Positions 10,162 through 22,262 of a DNA stretch of 64,000 nt are shown here, one piece after another. The position numbers were made by a program, and so were the translations under genes. The first letter of the stretch is position 1, and every line of letters begins with the position of its first letter. A model generated the notes under the pieces. It was not told where the DNA came from. It made no database searches and saw only the letters and a list, made by a program, of their open reading frames with translations. Origin of the DNA: Coccinella septempunctata (taxonomy: Eukaryota > Arthropoda > Insecta > Coleoptera > Coccinellidae); NCBI RefSeq assembly GCF_907165205.1, contig NC_058197.1, positions 1,924,501-1,988,500 of the forward strand, given 5' to 3'.

Positions 10162-12609
10162 TTTTTTGGTGAGTTGGAGTTTGTATTGGACGAAATTTTT
10201 GCTTGTTATTCGGATGTGATCATGATGGGGGACATGAATAATTGCATGATTCAGAATTCTGCCCGTTCGAGGGCGATGAGGAACACATTGGAATCCTATA
10301 ACCTAAAACTAGTGAATAACAGGCCCACGCATCACAGTGCTACCTGTGATACGTTACTCGACTTGTTTATAACGTCTATACCTAACAGAGTGGTTGCCAG
10401 TGGACAACAGCATGCTTATCAATTTTCTCGTCATGACCTGGTGTTTGCTGGATTTAAACTCAAATGCCCTAAACCTAAGCCTCGAGTTATTAAATGTCGG
10501 AATTTAGGAGGTGTCGATCTGGCGAGGCTGGTTCAAACTGCGAGGGCTGCTGATTGGGAATCGGTTCATCAAGCTCCTACTTTGGATGCAAAGGTGGCTA
10601 TTTTTAATGAATTAATATTAAAAATCTACGACGAATTAGCGCCCCTGAAACTCATTAAGGTTAGACATTCTCCATGCCCCTGGTTAACTGAAGAGATTAA
10701 GAATGCAATGAAATGTCGTGACAGGTTGAAGGCCTTCTACATCGCGAATCCTACCGAAGTAAATAGGGAACACTATCGTACTGCGAGGAACACTTGCAAT
10801 CGGATGTGCAGGAGTGCAAAGAGAGATTATCTCCACGAAAATCTTAATCCCGCACCACCAAGGAAGGTCTGGCAGACTTTGCGCTCAGTTGGGGTGGGCG
10901 AGAGGCACAGCCCACCTTGTGCAAATTTTGATCCCTCTCTGCTTGCCCGGCATTTTGCGAATTCTGGTACTAGGATTAATGAAAGTATTAAGACAAATAC
11001 ATTGATGAAGTTAAGCTCATGTTCTCCACCAGGTAGTGTGTTCGATTTTGTGCCCATTAATGAAGACGATGTTAAGTCTGCTCTGGGAGAGGTTGGTTCA
11101 GGGTCGGTTGGTTCCGATGGTATTGGAGTGGGCCTTCTGAGGCTCATTGCGAATGAGATTCTTCCTGTGCTCTCACATATCTACAATATTTCAATTCAAA
11201 CTGGCATTTTTCCTAGTGCATGGAAATATGCTAAAATCATTCCCATACCTAAGTGCCAAAATCCCACGAGTCCAGGGGACTTTAGACCCATTTCCATACT
11301 CCCTACTCTATCTAAAATTTTTGAAAAGATCATTAAAGGCCAAATTATTAACTATTTGAATAATAATAATCTTCATAATTGCTACCAGTCGGGGTTTCGC
11401 CAAAAACGCAGCACGACAACTGCCCTTACTAAAATAACTGATGATATCAGCGTGGCCATGGATAATAAACTACTCACTGTTTTAGTTCTCTTAGACTTTA
11501 GTAAGGCCTTCGACTCTCTCGACTTCGATATACTTTTGGCCAGGCTGCGTCTGCTGGGTTTTGCTGAGCATACCATAGCCTTCTTCTACTCTTATCTGAA
11601 GGATCGCGAAATATCCGTTGAGATAGATGGCAGCTCCTCTGATTGGGTGACTGTGTTTTCAGGTGTTCCGCAGGGGAGCGTGTTGGGTCCTCTTTTATTC
11701 TCTATTTACGTGTCCTCACGGACTGATTCCTTGGACATTAAATTTCACCTTTTCGCAGATGACCTACAAATATATATCCACACTTCCGTTGAAGATTTCT
11801 CGGCTAGTATCGAAAATTTAAACAGGAATCTCTTACGAATGGCTGTCGTCGCTGAGAGCTTAGGTCTGACTCTAAATACTACCAAAACTAAGTCGATCAT
11901 TATCGGTACTAAACGAAACTTGGGTTTGATCGACAAAGTAAATAATAAAATTGTCCTCAACGATGTTGTTGTTCCCTACTCCAATGAGGTTAGAAACCTT
12001 GGTATCTTATTGGACGAAACTCTATCCTGGAATAATCAGATTGCTTCTATCAGTTCAAGAGTCTTCTGTATCTTGCATCAACTCCGACTTTTAAACAACT
12101 TCTTGCCCTTCGAAACCAGGAAAACATTATTCTTCTCTCTCGTACTTCCTATACTCGATTATGCTGACGTAGCCTAAATGGGTCTCACAAACACACAGCT
12201 GATGAAACTGGAGCAGTTACAAAATGCAGGTGTACGATTTGTCTACAACTTAAGGAAATTTGATCATATAAGTCAATTCAGGCAAAATATGGGATTGCTA
12301 CCCATCAAACAACGTCGAATTTGGCATCTTCTTTTACTGGGGTTCAAGGTGTTGAGGTCCCGCGAGCCTGAATACCTGTATGATGGTCTTAGTCTTCTGG
12401 GAGATGGGGTCCGTCAGACAAGGGCACTCTATAACTTGACCTTGAGGATACCACTCCACTCGACTAATGTTTGCTCGAATAGCTTCACAGTTCTGTTTCC
12501 CCGGCTCTGGAATCGCCTCCCTCCGGATATCGTTCGGAAGGTAACTTACCTTTCATTTAGGTTTTTCCTCAGGAGATATTTAAGTGCTTCACCCATCACA
12601 CTTACTTGA
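10162..12609 (+). pseudogene. Element A ORF2 remnant (endonuclease end, RT, C-terminus)
   Basis: The frame is open from the insertion point to TAA 12175-12177 and then to 12609. Endonuclease remnants include MGDMNNC near the start. RT motifs: FRPISILPTLSK, LLDFSKAFDSLDFD, GVPQGSVLGP and the catalytic FADD at 11752-11763. The single in-frame TAA falls right after DYADVA, with the same frame continuing for 143 codons. The right-arm copy has the identical stop, so this mutation predates the inverted duplication. The preceding 20 codons in this frame are unit sequence, not element. Confidence 0.85.
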
Positions 12610-12881
12610 TACCCATGTTTAATATGGTCCCTTTCTTCGGCGACGTCTATCCTTCTCCCTCCCATTCCCCTTTCTCCCTATTTTGGAGCAGGTTGAACTG
12701 AATTTAAGTTAGGTCAGGTATTCTTGTTTTTAGATATAAGTTTCTTTAATAGATTATTTCTGGTTGGCAGGAAAAAATTGCATGGCGATATGTCCACCTT
12801 TTGCACAATTCTATAAAAATGTATGAAACTTGTTTTAATGCAATAAAGAGTTCAATAATAATAATAATAATATTATTATTA
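12610..12881 (+). other. Element A 3' UTR and (AAT)n tail
   Basis: Non-coding. It contains AATAAA at about 12841, then (AAT)n passing into (ATT)n where it meets the unit. The target site is rearranged here. Confidence 0.75.
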
Positions 12882-13218
12882 TATTTCGTATCCAGGAATA
12901 CCTTGTCAATTTTGGGCATAGTAAGGATAAGCTGGATCATAATTCGACTTAAATAGAGGTTTTCATTTAAACAAATTTTTTTCGATGAAAGTACGAAACG
13001 AAAGAATTTTTTGGTGGATATGCTGTTAAAAATACATTATGACTTCGACAACAATTCCTGAATGTTGCACCATTCTACCGTTAAAGCATACTGAAAGTTG
13101 GAAATCTTGGAAAATTCAATGTCATGTCACCAGAGTCACATGTTACTCGATGGGGAATCCATGCCGTTTTTTAAGAAACCAAGTTTTTAGCTCTTATAAT
13201 ATGAGAATTATTCATTTT

Positions 13219-13220
<2 letters not shown>

Positions 13221-13260
<40 letters not shown>

Positions 13261-13282
13261 TTATTTATTTATTTATTTATTC
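13221..13282 (+). repeat. (TTTA)n microsatellite of U3
   Basis: About 15 TTTA units with one interruption. Same position as in other units. Confidence 0.96.
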
Positions 13283-13982
13283 ATTATTATATACTAAAAA
13301 CTTTTCGGTTTCCCGGTTAAGACCTTGAAAATGAAATTCATGAAGTAGATAGTAGTGCTCCTTATAATTAGGGTGAAAACAAAAAATAACGATTCTGTAC
13401 TTATATATAGGAACCTACATGGATTTCTGCATATACATCAGAGTCGTTAAATCTATTCAGGGACATTCTTTCTATAGTTTTATTTCCTCAGGAAAAACGT
13501 GTATACCATCTACAACGTGAATGTATATGATGAAAAAGAATTCTCTAGAAATTATTAATTTTGAAATATTGTTTGGAGCAGCGAGATTTGAAACAAACTT
13601 AAGAATTGAAATACTAATGCGCTTCAATACTTGCTTATCCAGATAGTCATTATCTGTATCGATAACTTATACTTTTCAATTGTTTATATTTTATCATTTC
13701 ATAATATCAGAAACGTTTGAAAAAATAAACAGTAATATAGTATATTCTTTCTGTAAGAAAAATACTCTGGACAATCATCATTTAAATTCTCATATGTTTC
13801 ATAAACTCATAATTATATGAAACACTCTATAATTTTAGGTATTTTTAGTGTTAGGCTCAAGTATCACAAAATAACAAAATATTTTATATGTTCTTTTTAG
13901 GTATCATAAATAATGGATTGAACACTATAAGTAAAATATCGCAGGAATTTGAACAGGTTGAAAAACAATCTCTTATGAATTC

Positions 13983-14028
13983 GCCAACGTTTCGGAACCA
14001 TTTTGTTCCTTTCTCAAGGCTCATCATA
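13983..14028 (-). other. PLE-terminal-like hammerhead-like block (U3)
   Basis: Same boxes as U1. One base of the GGAAC/GTTCC hairpin loop region differs (ACCATT). Confidence 0.5.
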
Positions 14029-14193
14029 CAACTAATAAAAGTAACACTTTAAAATTGGTCATAGGAAGTTAAGGATAAATCAACAAACAGTCCGACGTGT
14101 GACAGTTGAATTGAACGAATGTAATACATTGATTCCATAGAAATTTCAAGTCACAGCAATCTAATATCGAATCAGACGACGGAACGGGCAATT

Positions 14194-14266
14194 GGGTCTT
14201 GGGGTGCTAGGGAGGGATGGTAGAGGGGCTATATAACAGCGGAGTAGATGTACAAAGTATTCAGTT
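14194..14266 (+). promoter_or_regulatory. Core promoter of U4
   Basis: G-rich tract 14194-14216 (first loop TCTT instead of TGGT, pattern kept), TATATAA 14230-14236, TCAGTT 14261-14266, ATG 14271. Confidence 0.78.
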
Positions 14267-14270
14267 GTGA

Positions 14271-14780
14271 ATGTGCTTCGTGCTGCAAATATTGTGTTGT
14301 GGTTTACATTTTTTAACTTTGATACTATCGAATTTTATCGTTTCATACTTAAATATTTTTTTCATTGTGGAAGACGAGATGGACAGAAAGAAGATCTTGA
14401 GAATGGGATTGGAAAAATTGAAGTCTAAACAAATTGACTTGAGGAGAACAGTTCAAATCAGGAATTTTCTGAAGTCACATGTAGGAGAACGAAAAAGAGG
14501 AAAAGTTCCGCAGAAAAAATCCGACACTCACGCTGCAAGGAGAGAAGGTAATCAAGATGAACATAGCCAAAAAGTCGTGAAGAAAATAAATTCCGATGTT
14601 GGAGAAAAAAAGCAGTATGTGTCGAACGGAAATCTGAGAAAACGCTTGACGAGGTCTTTCATTCTGAAGGAGATTCTGAATATGACATCTATTAGAAGAA
14701 AAGAAGATCCTAATATCAAACTTTTCAATGTGAATGACTCCATTGAGATTTTTAGGAAGAAGGAGAAACCTATAAAATGA
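14271..14780 (+). CDS. Unit ORF, copy U4, 169-aa basic protein of unknown function
   Basis: Full-length and open, with a complete upstream promoter. It carries HVG at residues 79-81 where U1-U3 have CEG, and has Ser for Tyr near residue 156 (NDSIEIF). It has the same hydrophobic N-terminal third and basic remainder as U3. Palindrome partner is U6 (46588-47097). Family unknown; coding status rests on frame conservation and the core promoter. Confidence 0.6.
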   Translation: MCFVLQILCCGLHFLTLILSNFIVSYLNIFFIVEDEMDRKKILRMGLEKLKSKQIDLRRTVQIRNFLKSHVGERKRGKVPQKKSDTHAARREGNQDEHSQKVVKKINSDVGEKKQYVSNGNLRKRLTRSFILKEILNMTSIRRKEDPNIKLFNVNDSIEIFRKKEKPIK

Positions 14781-17150
14781 AACTTTTGTAGGATTTGTAA
14801 CTCCAGCCCGCGCTCTATATTCAAAATGAAATATTAACTTCGAAAAAAATTGAAAATTGTTAGATGTAGAGAAAAGACAACAGTACTGTTTTAAGTACTA
14901 TGCGTAAAAGACTGAACGCTCCTTGAACTGCGATCAAGAAATAGAAAATTCATAATATTGGAGTGCAAGTCTGATATTTGAATTTACAGTATATTCTTAA
15001 TGAAACATTAATTTTGAAAACAAATAAAAATTGATAGGGGATCATAAAAGTTAACAGTTAGTACTGTTTCAAGTACTATGCAAAAAAAAATCCACTGAAC
15101 GCTTCTTGACCTGCAATCAAGCAATAGGTTATGTATGAATTCAGAGTGCAAGTCTGATATAATGAATCATTTATGATATAGAGTGTATTCTAAATGAAAC
15201 ATTAGGTTTGAAAAAAAATTAAAAATTGTTAGGTGTACTCAAAAGACAACGTTAGGTCCCGTTCCAAGTACGGTATAAAAAAAATTAAAACTTCAAAATA
15301 TGACCAGATATACTAATTATCAGTAAAAATTAAGTAGGAGGATATCAAATAAGTTAGCCTTCGAATAAGGGCGATAAATAAACGAAATCAACTCAGATAT
15401 ATGAAAACCAACAACTGTTGATTTGTTTGTCCACTTTTATATCAATGTGTATTATGTTCCTGAATTAATTTCGTTTGTTTTGAGTTATTTCATCCTCTCA
15501 TTTATTGAGACATTGGTTCACTATAACCAGGATAATTTTCAATCCTGCTTTTTTTGTCATTCAAGAACATTGTTTTAGGGATTCATCTACTATTCATATC
15601 CTACAGATAATTGGAAAAATTTGCTCTTTCCAGTTTCACTAGTTATAATGGCGTCATACATCTAACGCTACGCTACGCACCGGAATTTTTTATATTGTTT
15701 TCTCATTTTTCCATATGCCAGCTTCAGTACTCTCGCGAATATTATTATTCCAGTTTCAACCTCAAGAAAAAGGCTACTGCAACCAAAATTTTTCGTTATT
15801 TTCTCCAATAAATTTCAGCAATCCATTTTAAAAAATTCATGACGGAAGAAAGTAGCTTTTTTATTCGGTTTTTCGAAGTTTTCCATGAGCTATATGGATG
15901 TGTAGAGGATGTTTCATTAAAATGAATTAATTTCAAAGAAATTACCTGAGCCTGAAACAAAGAACAGTTTACATTGACGAATATAATAGACAGATAAAAT
16001 AGAAGTCAACGTTCATACTTAATTATCGAAATCTCATTTCTCTTGACAAATACAAAGAGGATTTATCTGTGAAAAAAACCAGAACAATATCATGAAAACC
16101 AAAAAAGTGCCATAACTGATCTACGGGACTACTATTTCTTGATAAGCAAAAAAAACCCTATTCAAAACCATTGACGTATTGAAGTATACAGTAAAATATT
16201 TGTTACTTTGACTAGGTGACAGGTACAGAATAACACAGGTACACTATAACCAATACAATAAACCATCCCTCAACGTTTCCGCCCGCAACGGATCGATTTG
16301 GTCATAATTACTACCTGCGAAAACAAGGAATTGTATAGCATGAACTTTGAAGTATTTTGAAATAAGATATTTGATTGTTGATGCATTTTTCGGAAATATT
16401 GCAATTAATTATCGATTTAAGTTCGAACCCCAGCATCTCAAAATAGAACTTTTTTCTATAAAACGGCCTTTTCAAAATCATTTTGAATATTTTCGATAGC
16501 CGGATCAGCATAGAAATCATAAAATATCTAATCTAAACAGCAAATGAAGTTGGACGGCCAAAAACTTGCATAAGTTTGACTATGTCTAATTTCGACATTA
16601 TTTTGGCGATATTTTATTTTCACTTTACTGAATGTCACTTGCATTGGTTATTTTTTTTTTAATATCTTCTTTTCGTACTGGGCGTGAATATAATTTCCGA
16701 TTTTCGTCTTAAATTTTGGAGATAGTGAGGCCTTACAAATGTTTTAGTGTGACTTTCGGACTAATATCAAGTTATTTCCGTATAATTCCCCATTTTGAAA
16801 AACGATAGCAGAATATTCCGTATCCAGGAATACCTTGTCAATTTTGGGCATAGTAAGGATAGGCTGCATCATAATTCGACTAAAATAGAGGTTTTCATTT
16901 AAACAAATTTTTTTCGATGAGAGTACGAAACGAAAGAATTTTTTGGTGGATATGCTGTTAAAAATACATTATGACTTCGACAACAATTCCTGAATGTTGC
17001 ACCATTCTATCGTTAAAGCATACTGAAAGCTGGAAATCTTGAAAAATTCATTGACATGTCACCAGAGTCACATGTTACTCGATGGGGAATCCATGCCGTT
17101 TTTTAAGAAACCAAGTTTTTAGCTCTCATAATATGAAAATACTTCATTTT

Positions 17151-17152
<2 letters not shown>

Positions 17153-17203
<51 letters not shown>

Positions 17204-17206
17204 TTC
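17153..17206 (+). repeat. (TTTA)n microsatellite of U4
   Basis: About 13 units followed by TTCATTATTATATACTC as in all copies. Its edge holds the short TAATAA run that Dong elements use elsewhere in the array. Confidence 0.95.
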
Positions 17207-17324
17207 ATTATTATATACTCAAAATTTTTCGGTTTTCCGGTTAAGACATTGAAAATGAAATTCATGAAGTAGATAGTAGTGCTCCGTATAATTAGGGTGA
17301 AAATAAAAAATAACGATTCTGTAC

Positions 17325-17585
17325 TTATATATAGGAACCTACATGGATTTCTGCATATACATCAGAGTCGTTAAATCTATTCAGGGACATTCTTTCTATA
17401 GTTTTTATTTCCTCAGGAAAAACGTGTATACCATCTACAACGTGAATGTAAATGATGAAAAAGAATTCTCTAGAAATTATTAATTTTGAAATATTGTTTG
17501 GAGCAGCGAGATTGCAAACAAACTTAAGAATTGAAATACTAATGCGCTTCAATACTTGCTTATCCAGATAGTTATTATCTGTATC
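17325..17585 (-). other. Antisense 88-codon ORF of the unit (copy U4)
   Basis: Open copy. It differs from U1 at a few residues (ISISILKFVCN, DGIHVFPEE). The polar end is unchanged. Function unknown. Confidence 0.3.
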
Positions 17586-17907
17586 GATAACTTATACTTT
17601 TCAATTGTTGATATTTTATCATTTCATAATATCAGAAACGTTTGAAAAAATAAAGGGTAATATAGTATATTCTTTCTGTAAGAAAAATACTCTGGACAAT
17701 TATCATATAAATTCGCATATGTTTCATAAACTCATAATTTTATAAAACACTCTATAATTTCAGGTATTTTTAGTGTTAGGCTCAAGTATCACAAAATAAC
17801 AAAATATTTTATATGTTCTTTTTAGGTATCATAAATAATGGATTGAACACAATAAGTAAAATATCGCAGGAATTTGGACAGGTTGAAAAACAATCTCTTA
17901 TGAATTC

Positions 17908-17953
17908 GCCAACGTATCGGAACTATTTTGTTCCTTTCTCAAGGCTCATCATA
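17908..17953 (-). other. PLE-terminal-like block (U4), core altered
   Basis: As in other units, but the GAAAC box reads GATAC, which would disable a hammerhead core if one exists. Confidence 0.5.
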
Positions 17954-18117
17954 CAACTAATAAAAGTAACACTTTAAAATTGGTCATAGGAAGTTAAGGA
18001 TAAATCAACAAACAGTCCGACGTGTGACAGTTAAATTGAACGAATGTAATACGTTGATTCCATAGAAATTTTAAGTCACAGCAATCTAATATCGAATCAG
18101 ACGACGGAACGGCAATT

Positions 18118-18190
18118 GGGTGGTGGGGTGCTAGGGAGGGATGGTAGAGGGGCTATATAACAGCGGAGTAGATGCACAAAGTATTCAGTT
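18118..18190 (+). promoter_or_regulatory. Core promoter of U5
   Basis: G-rich tract 18118-18140, TATATAA 18154-18160, TCAGTT 18185-18190. The promoter is intact although the gene it serves is broken. Confidence 0.75.
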
Positions 18191-19520
18191 GTGAATGTGC
18201 TTCGTGCTGCAAATATTGTGTTGTGGTTTACATTTTTTAACTTTGATACTATCGAATTTTATCGTCATACTTAAATATTTTTTTCATTGTGGAAGACGAG
18301 ATGGACAGAAAGAAGATCTTGAGAATGTGATTGGAAAAATTAAAGTCTAAACAAATTGACTTGAGGAGAACAGTTCAAATCAGGAATTTTCTGAAGTCAC
18401 ATATAGGAGAACGAAAAAGAGGAAAAGTTCCGCAGAAAAAATCCGACACTCACGCTGCAAGAAGAGAAGGTAATCAAGATGAACATAGCAAAAAGGTCGT
18501 GAAGAAAATAAATTCCGATGTTGGAGAAAAAAAGCAGTATGTGTCGAACGGAAATCTGAGAAAACGCTTGACGAGGTCTTTCATTCTGAAAGAGATTCTG
18601 AATATGACATCTATAAGAAGAAAAGAAGATCCTAATATCAAACTTTTCAATGAGAATGACTACATTGAGATTTTTAGGAAGAAGGAGAAACCTATAAAAT
18701 GAAAACTTTTGTAGGATTTGTAACTCCAGACCGCGCTCTATATTCAAAATGAAATATTACCTTCGAAAAAAATTGAAAATTGTTAGATGTAGAGAAAAGA
18801 CATCAGTACTGTTTTAAGTACCATGCGTAACAGACTGAACGCTCCTTGACCTGCGATCAAGAAATAGAAAATTCATAATATTGGAGTGCAAGTCTGATAT
18901 TTGAATTTACAGCATATTCTTAATGAAACATTTATTTTGAAAACAAATAAAAATTGATAGGGGATCATAAAAGTTAACAGTTAATACTGTTTCAAGTACT
19001 ATGCAAAAAAAAATCCACTGAACCCTTCTTGACCTGCAATCAAGCAATAGGTTATGTATGAATTCAGAGTGCAAGTCTGATATAATGAATCATTTATGAT
19101 ATAGAGTGTATTCTAAATGAAACATTAGGTTTGAAAAAAAATTAAAAATTGTTAGGTGTACTCAAAAGACAACGTTAGGTCCCGTTCCAAGTATGGTATA
19201 AAAAAATTAAAAATTCAAAATATGACCAGATATACTAATTATCAGTAAAAATTAAGTAGGAGGATATCAAATAAGTGAGCCTTCGAATAAGGGCGATAAA
19301 TAAACGAAATCAACTCAGATATATGAAAACCAACAACTGTTGATTTGTTTGTCCACTTTTATATCAATGTGTATTATGTTCCTGAATTAATTTCGTTTGT
19401 TTTGAGTTATTTCATCCTCTCATTTATTGAGACATTGGTTCACTATAACCAGGATAATTTCCTATCCTGCTTTTTTTTGTCATTCAAGAACATTGTTCTA
19501 GGGATTCATCTACTATTTAT
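18154..19520 (+). repeat. Macrosatellite unit U5, first part
   Basis: Normal unit from the TATA box through the sub-repeats to GGGATTCATCTACTATTTAT, where (AAT)n and a Dong 3' fragment begin. The unit resumes at about 23783 with the directly following bases (ATCCTACAGATAATTGG). Confidence 0.92.
18195..18702 (+). pseudogene. Unit ORF, copy U5, disrupted
   Basis: The ATG is present. A 2-base deletion in the ATCGTTTCATAC segment shifts the frame at about residue 24, and a G-to-T change creates TGA in the codon after ARMxx (18327-18329, equivalent to Gly42). The remaining 123 codons are open and unit-like, with HIG at the CEG/HVG site. This is the copy closest to the palindrome centre on the left; its right-arm equivalent is absent. 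Confidence 0.85.
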
Positions 19521-19967
19521 AATAATAATAATAATAATAATAATACAGAGATCTCGTGGAACAAACCAGAAGACAGTGGAAGCTGAAAGATATAAAGACC
19601 ATCCCTATTGTCATTTCATCTACAGGCCTGATACCGAAGAAATTACTAGAGAACTTGAGAAAACTTCAGTTGGACGAAAATATTTATAAAGTCATGCAGA
19701 AGGCGGTACTGCTCGGAACGGCGAGAACTGTACGCAAGTACATGGGGAATGCAGAGGAACACCGTCTGCTCTGACAGGAAGTGCGGGTGGAGCAGGAATC
19801 CAACCTACAGCAGGGAGCCGAGGAGCGACCCGAACCCGACCACCACCACGAGCCCGAAAACCTGGAAAGGGCTCCAACAGAGCTTAATCCTTTTGATATC
19901 TGAGATATCTGGGATAAGTGAATTTTCCTCTGGAGAGGAGTGTGAAAGCCGCAAGGCTAAAGTCATA
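19518..19967 (+). mobile_element. Dong/R4-type fragment (3' end) preceded by (AAT)n, left arm
   Basis: About nine AAT units, then the last ~120 codons of an R4/Dong-type ORF (starting EQTRRQWKLK) and its short 3' end (AGGCTAAAGTCATA). One codon after EEHRLL reads TGA where other copies have CGA. The right-arm partner is 42097-42518. Its 3' end abuts the 3' end of element C tail to tail. Confidence 0.88.
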
Positions 19968-20067
19968 TGTTTATTAATTCCAAGAAATTACACCAAATAA
20001 GATACAAAAATGGAATAAGTCAAAAAACATATTGAACAGGAATCAAACAGACAAAATATTAACATAC

Positions 20068-21854
20068 CTATCTCCTACAGTACGAAATGAATTCAGATAA
20101 ACTGTATGGCTCTGATTTCGAAATAAAACAATATAAAGATTTCTTAAAATCCTCATCGCAAGTGATCATTCTAATAGTTTTTGGTAGAGCATTGTACATA
20201 GATATTGCCATACATTCAACAGTTCTCTCCCTTAGTATTGTCCTATGAATAGGTACATTATAAGGAAACATTCTTCTGGTGTTATTAACATTTTGTAATC
20301 CTCAAAATAATGAATTCGTTTTCTAAAAAAAAGTAAGAGCCTATATACATATAATCCATAGACAGTGAGTATATTATTTTTTTCGAAATTTCCTATACAT
20401 TATTCTCTATAACTCAAACGTAACATAGTACGCAATGCCCTTTTTTGAACAACGAAAATATTTTCCACATTTGATGAACTACCCCCAAAAATTATTCCAT
20501 ATGAAAGTATGGAATGAAAATTTGCAAAATAGACAAGTTTGAGCACATCGAAATTCACTGGACCAATTAACATAAATAATGTGTAACATGCAGAGCTTAA
20601 TCTGGTCTTAAGTTGTTCTGTATGAGGTCCCCACTTTAATTGACTGTCAAGAACTATACCCAAAAATTTCACATTATCTTCAACCACAACAGAGCTATCA
20701 AGAATATCCACAGTTTCAGGAAAATCTAATTTGGAATTATCACTATGAAAAATCATACATTTAGTCTTCTCAATGTTTAGGACAAGATTATAATTACATA
20801 ACCAAGTTTTTACCGAGTTAACCACAATATTGCAAACATCAACAGCGTATGGAATACATGACGATCGGGTCAAAATATTTGTATCATCTGCAAATAATCT
20901 CATTGAGGTAGTATCCTGGGACGGCATTGTAGACTTAACTGAAAGAGCATGATTTGTTTCAATGCTTTTAGTCAAAACAGCTGGTGATTTTACTTCAGTC
21001 CGAGATGAGGGTATACTCTTCATCATCCTCTCAATTAGAGGTTCACATTCACTTTTGATCGCCTTAGGTAGAGAATTAACATAAATTATGAACAATAAAG
21101 GACCAACAATACTACCCTGAGGGAGTCCTAAAATTGTTTCAATTTCATCCGAGACAAAGGTTTCACCATCAGCCTCCAGAACTACCCGTTGTTTTCTGGA
21201 CTTCACATAGCTCTCTATGAGTTTGAGTTGACTATCTCTGATATCACAATTATCGAGTACTTCCAAAAGCTTCCGATGATCAACACAGAAAGCCTTCGAA
21301 AGGTCCAAAAACAGTGCCATAGGAATTTGTCCTTGCTCCAGAGCAAGAACAATGTCATTTATGAGCTCAAAAATAGCGGTTTCAATATTTTTATTTTTAA
21401 CAAAACCATGTTGACATCCAGAAATAACATTGAATTTACGAAAAAAATTGGACATTCTATTGCTTAAAATCTTTTCAAAAACTTTAGAAAATGAAGAGAG
21501 GATGCTTATGGGAGTATAGTTGTTAAGGTCATCTTTGCTACCTTTTTTATGTAGGGGTTTGACTATAGTAATCTTCAGATTATCCGGAAAAATACCCTCC
21601 GTGAAAGAACGATTGATTATAAAAGTTAATGGTTCAATGATAAAGTCTATCGATGCTTTTATCACTTTCATCGGTATCTCATCATGGCCCCATGATGTAT
21701 TGGTTTTCAAAGATTTCACAACTTGTACAATTTCGTCCTGCGTAATATCAAACATGAAAAAAGAATTATCAAGTTTGTTCTGAGAATTAGGGATAATAGA
21801 CATCATATTTCTTCGGAAATTGATGAATGGGGACCTGGAAAGTATCTTCATCAC
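20068..21854 (-). pseudogene. Element C reverse transcriptase and C-terminal domain (left arm)
   Basis: RT motifs include LFLDLSKAF, GLPQGSIVGPLL and FADDTN. The frame is interrupted by TAA at 20398-20400 (Ser codon TCA in the right copy) and a one-base deletion in an A-run near 20297. One core residue also differs from the right copy (NNYTPIS against NNYRPIS), a change at the conserved RPI position. The C-terminal portion continues to TAG at 20068. Not functional as read. Confidence 0.85.
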
Positions 21855-22262
21855 CTCCAGACTGAATATTTACGCTCCAATAAGGAGGATTAGGCAATTT
21901 TTTACATACCGAAGAGACAAACCAATAGCGCTATGAACTCTCCTGTTCATAGAATGCTCAGTCAATGTAACAGCTTTAAAGAAGTAATTGACCCATTTTT
22001 TCTCAGCACAATTTCTGTCAAGTCAAGGCTAAAGAATTATTTCATCACATCTTACCATTGATCGCGGTATTCTGACTTTCGGCCCACATGGATGATGTAT
22101 ACTGTTGTGGTGGTTTTTTCTTTTTATATTGAATACGTAATTTTAATTCTCCAGCATTTTTTTTTGCTTTTTCTAAGGTACTTCTATTTTTTTTTTTTAA
22201 ATCTAAATTGTGACCATTTTTTGGGTATTTAATTAACTGTATGTGACAATAAACAATAAACA
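21855..22262 (-). other. Foreign ~0.4 kb block inside element C (left arm)
   Basis: This block separates endonuclease and RT, which are normally continuous in such elements. Both copies of C contain it, so it is older than the inverted duplication. It begins with ATTGTTTATTG repeats, has a poly-A stretch, a 70-codon lysine-rich ORF, a donor-like ATG|GTAAGAT, and a second protein-like stretch (KWVNYFFKAVTLTEHSMNR). The exact RT-side edge is uncertain. Origin unknown. Confidence 0.55.

Larger units (their letters stand above)
10161..12881 (+). mobile_element. Element A, 5'-truncated APE-type non-LTR retrotransposon (left arm)
   Basis: Inserted after CAAGTTATTT of the unit. It contains the end of an endonuclease domain, a reverse transcriptase, a C-terminal region, and a 3' UTR with AATAAA and an (AAT)n tail. 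About 40 bp of unit (from CCGTATAATT to AGAATAT) is missing at the 3' junction, whereas the right-arm copy has that target intact. Motif style (GVPQGSVLGP, FADD) places it in the Jockey/CR1 group; I do not assign a clade. Sense strand matches the host unit. Confidence 0.9.
7611..14229 (+). repeat. Macrosatellite unit U3, interrupted by element A
   Basis: Unit sequence runs from 7611 to about 10160 and resumes at about 12882. The gap is non-LTR element A. Without it the unit is about 3.9 kb. The resumed part has private variants (GGATAAGCTGG, AAGACCTTG, GATAGTCATTATC) that reappear in the right-hand array at 47.7-48.45 kb, 54.36-54.7 kb or 63.6 kb. Confidence 0.94.
14230..18153 (+). repeat. 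Macrosatellite unit U4 (3924 bp), uninterrupted
   Basis: A complete unit with all landmarks. Private variants (for example a 66-codon ORF at 15611-15811, CATGAAAACC near 16091 and AAAGAGGATTT near 16055) recur only at 45.3-45.8 kb in opposite orientation, which pairs U4 with the U6 unit across the palindrome. Confidence 0.95.

Noticed and set aside
10827..11576. Antisense ORFs inside element A RT
   Set aside because: Shadows of the RT frame; the same ones appear in the mirrored copy.
12700..12730. CCTGACCTAACTT as telomeric TTAGG repeat
   Set aside because: Single occurrence per element A 3' UTR, not tandem.
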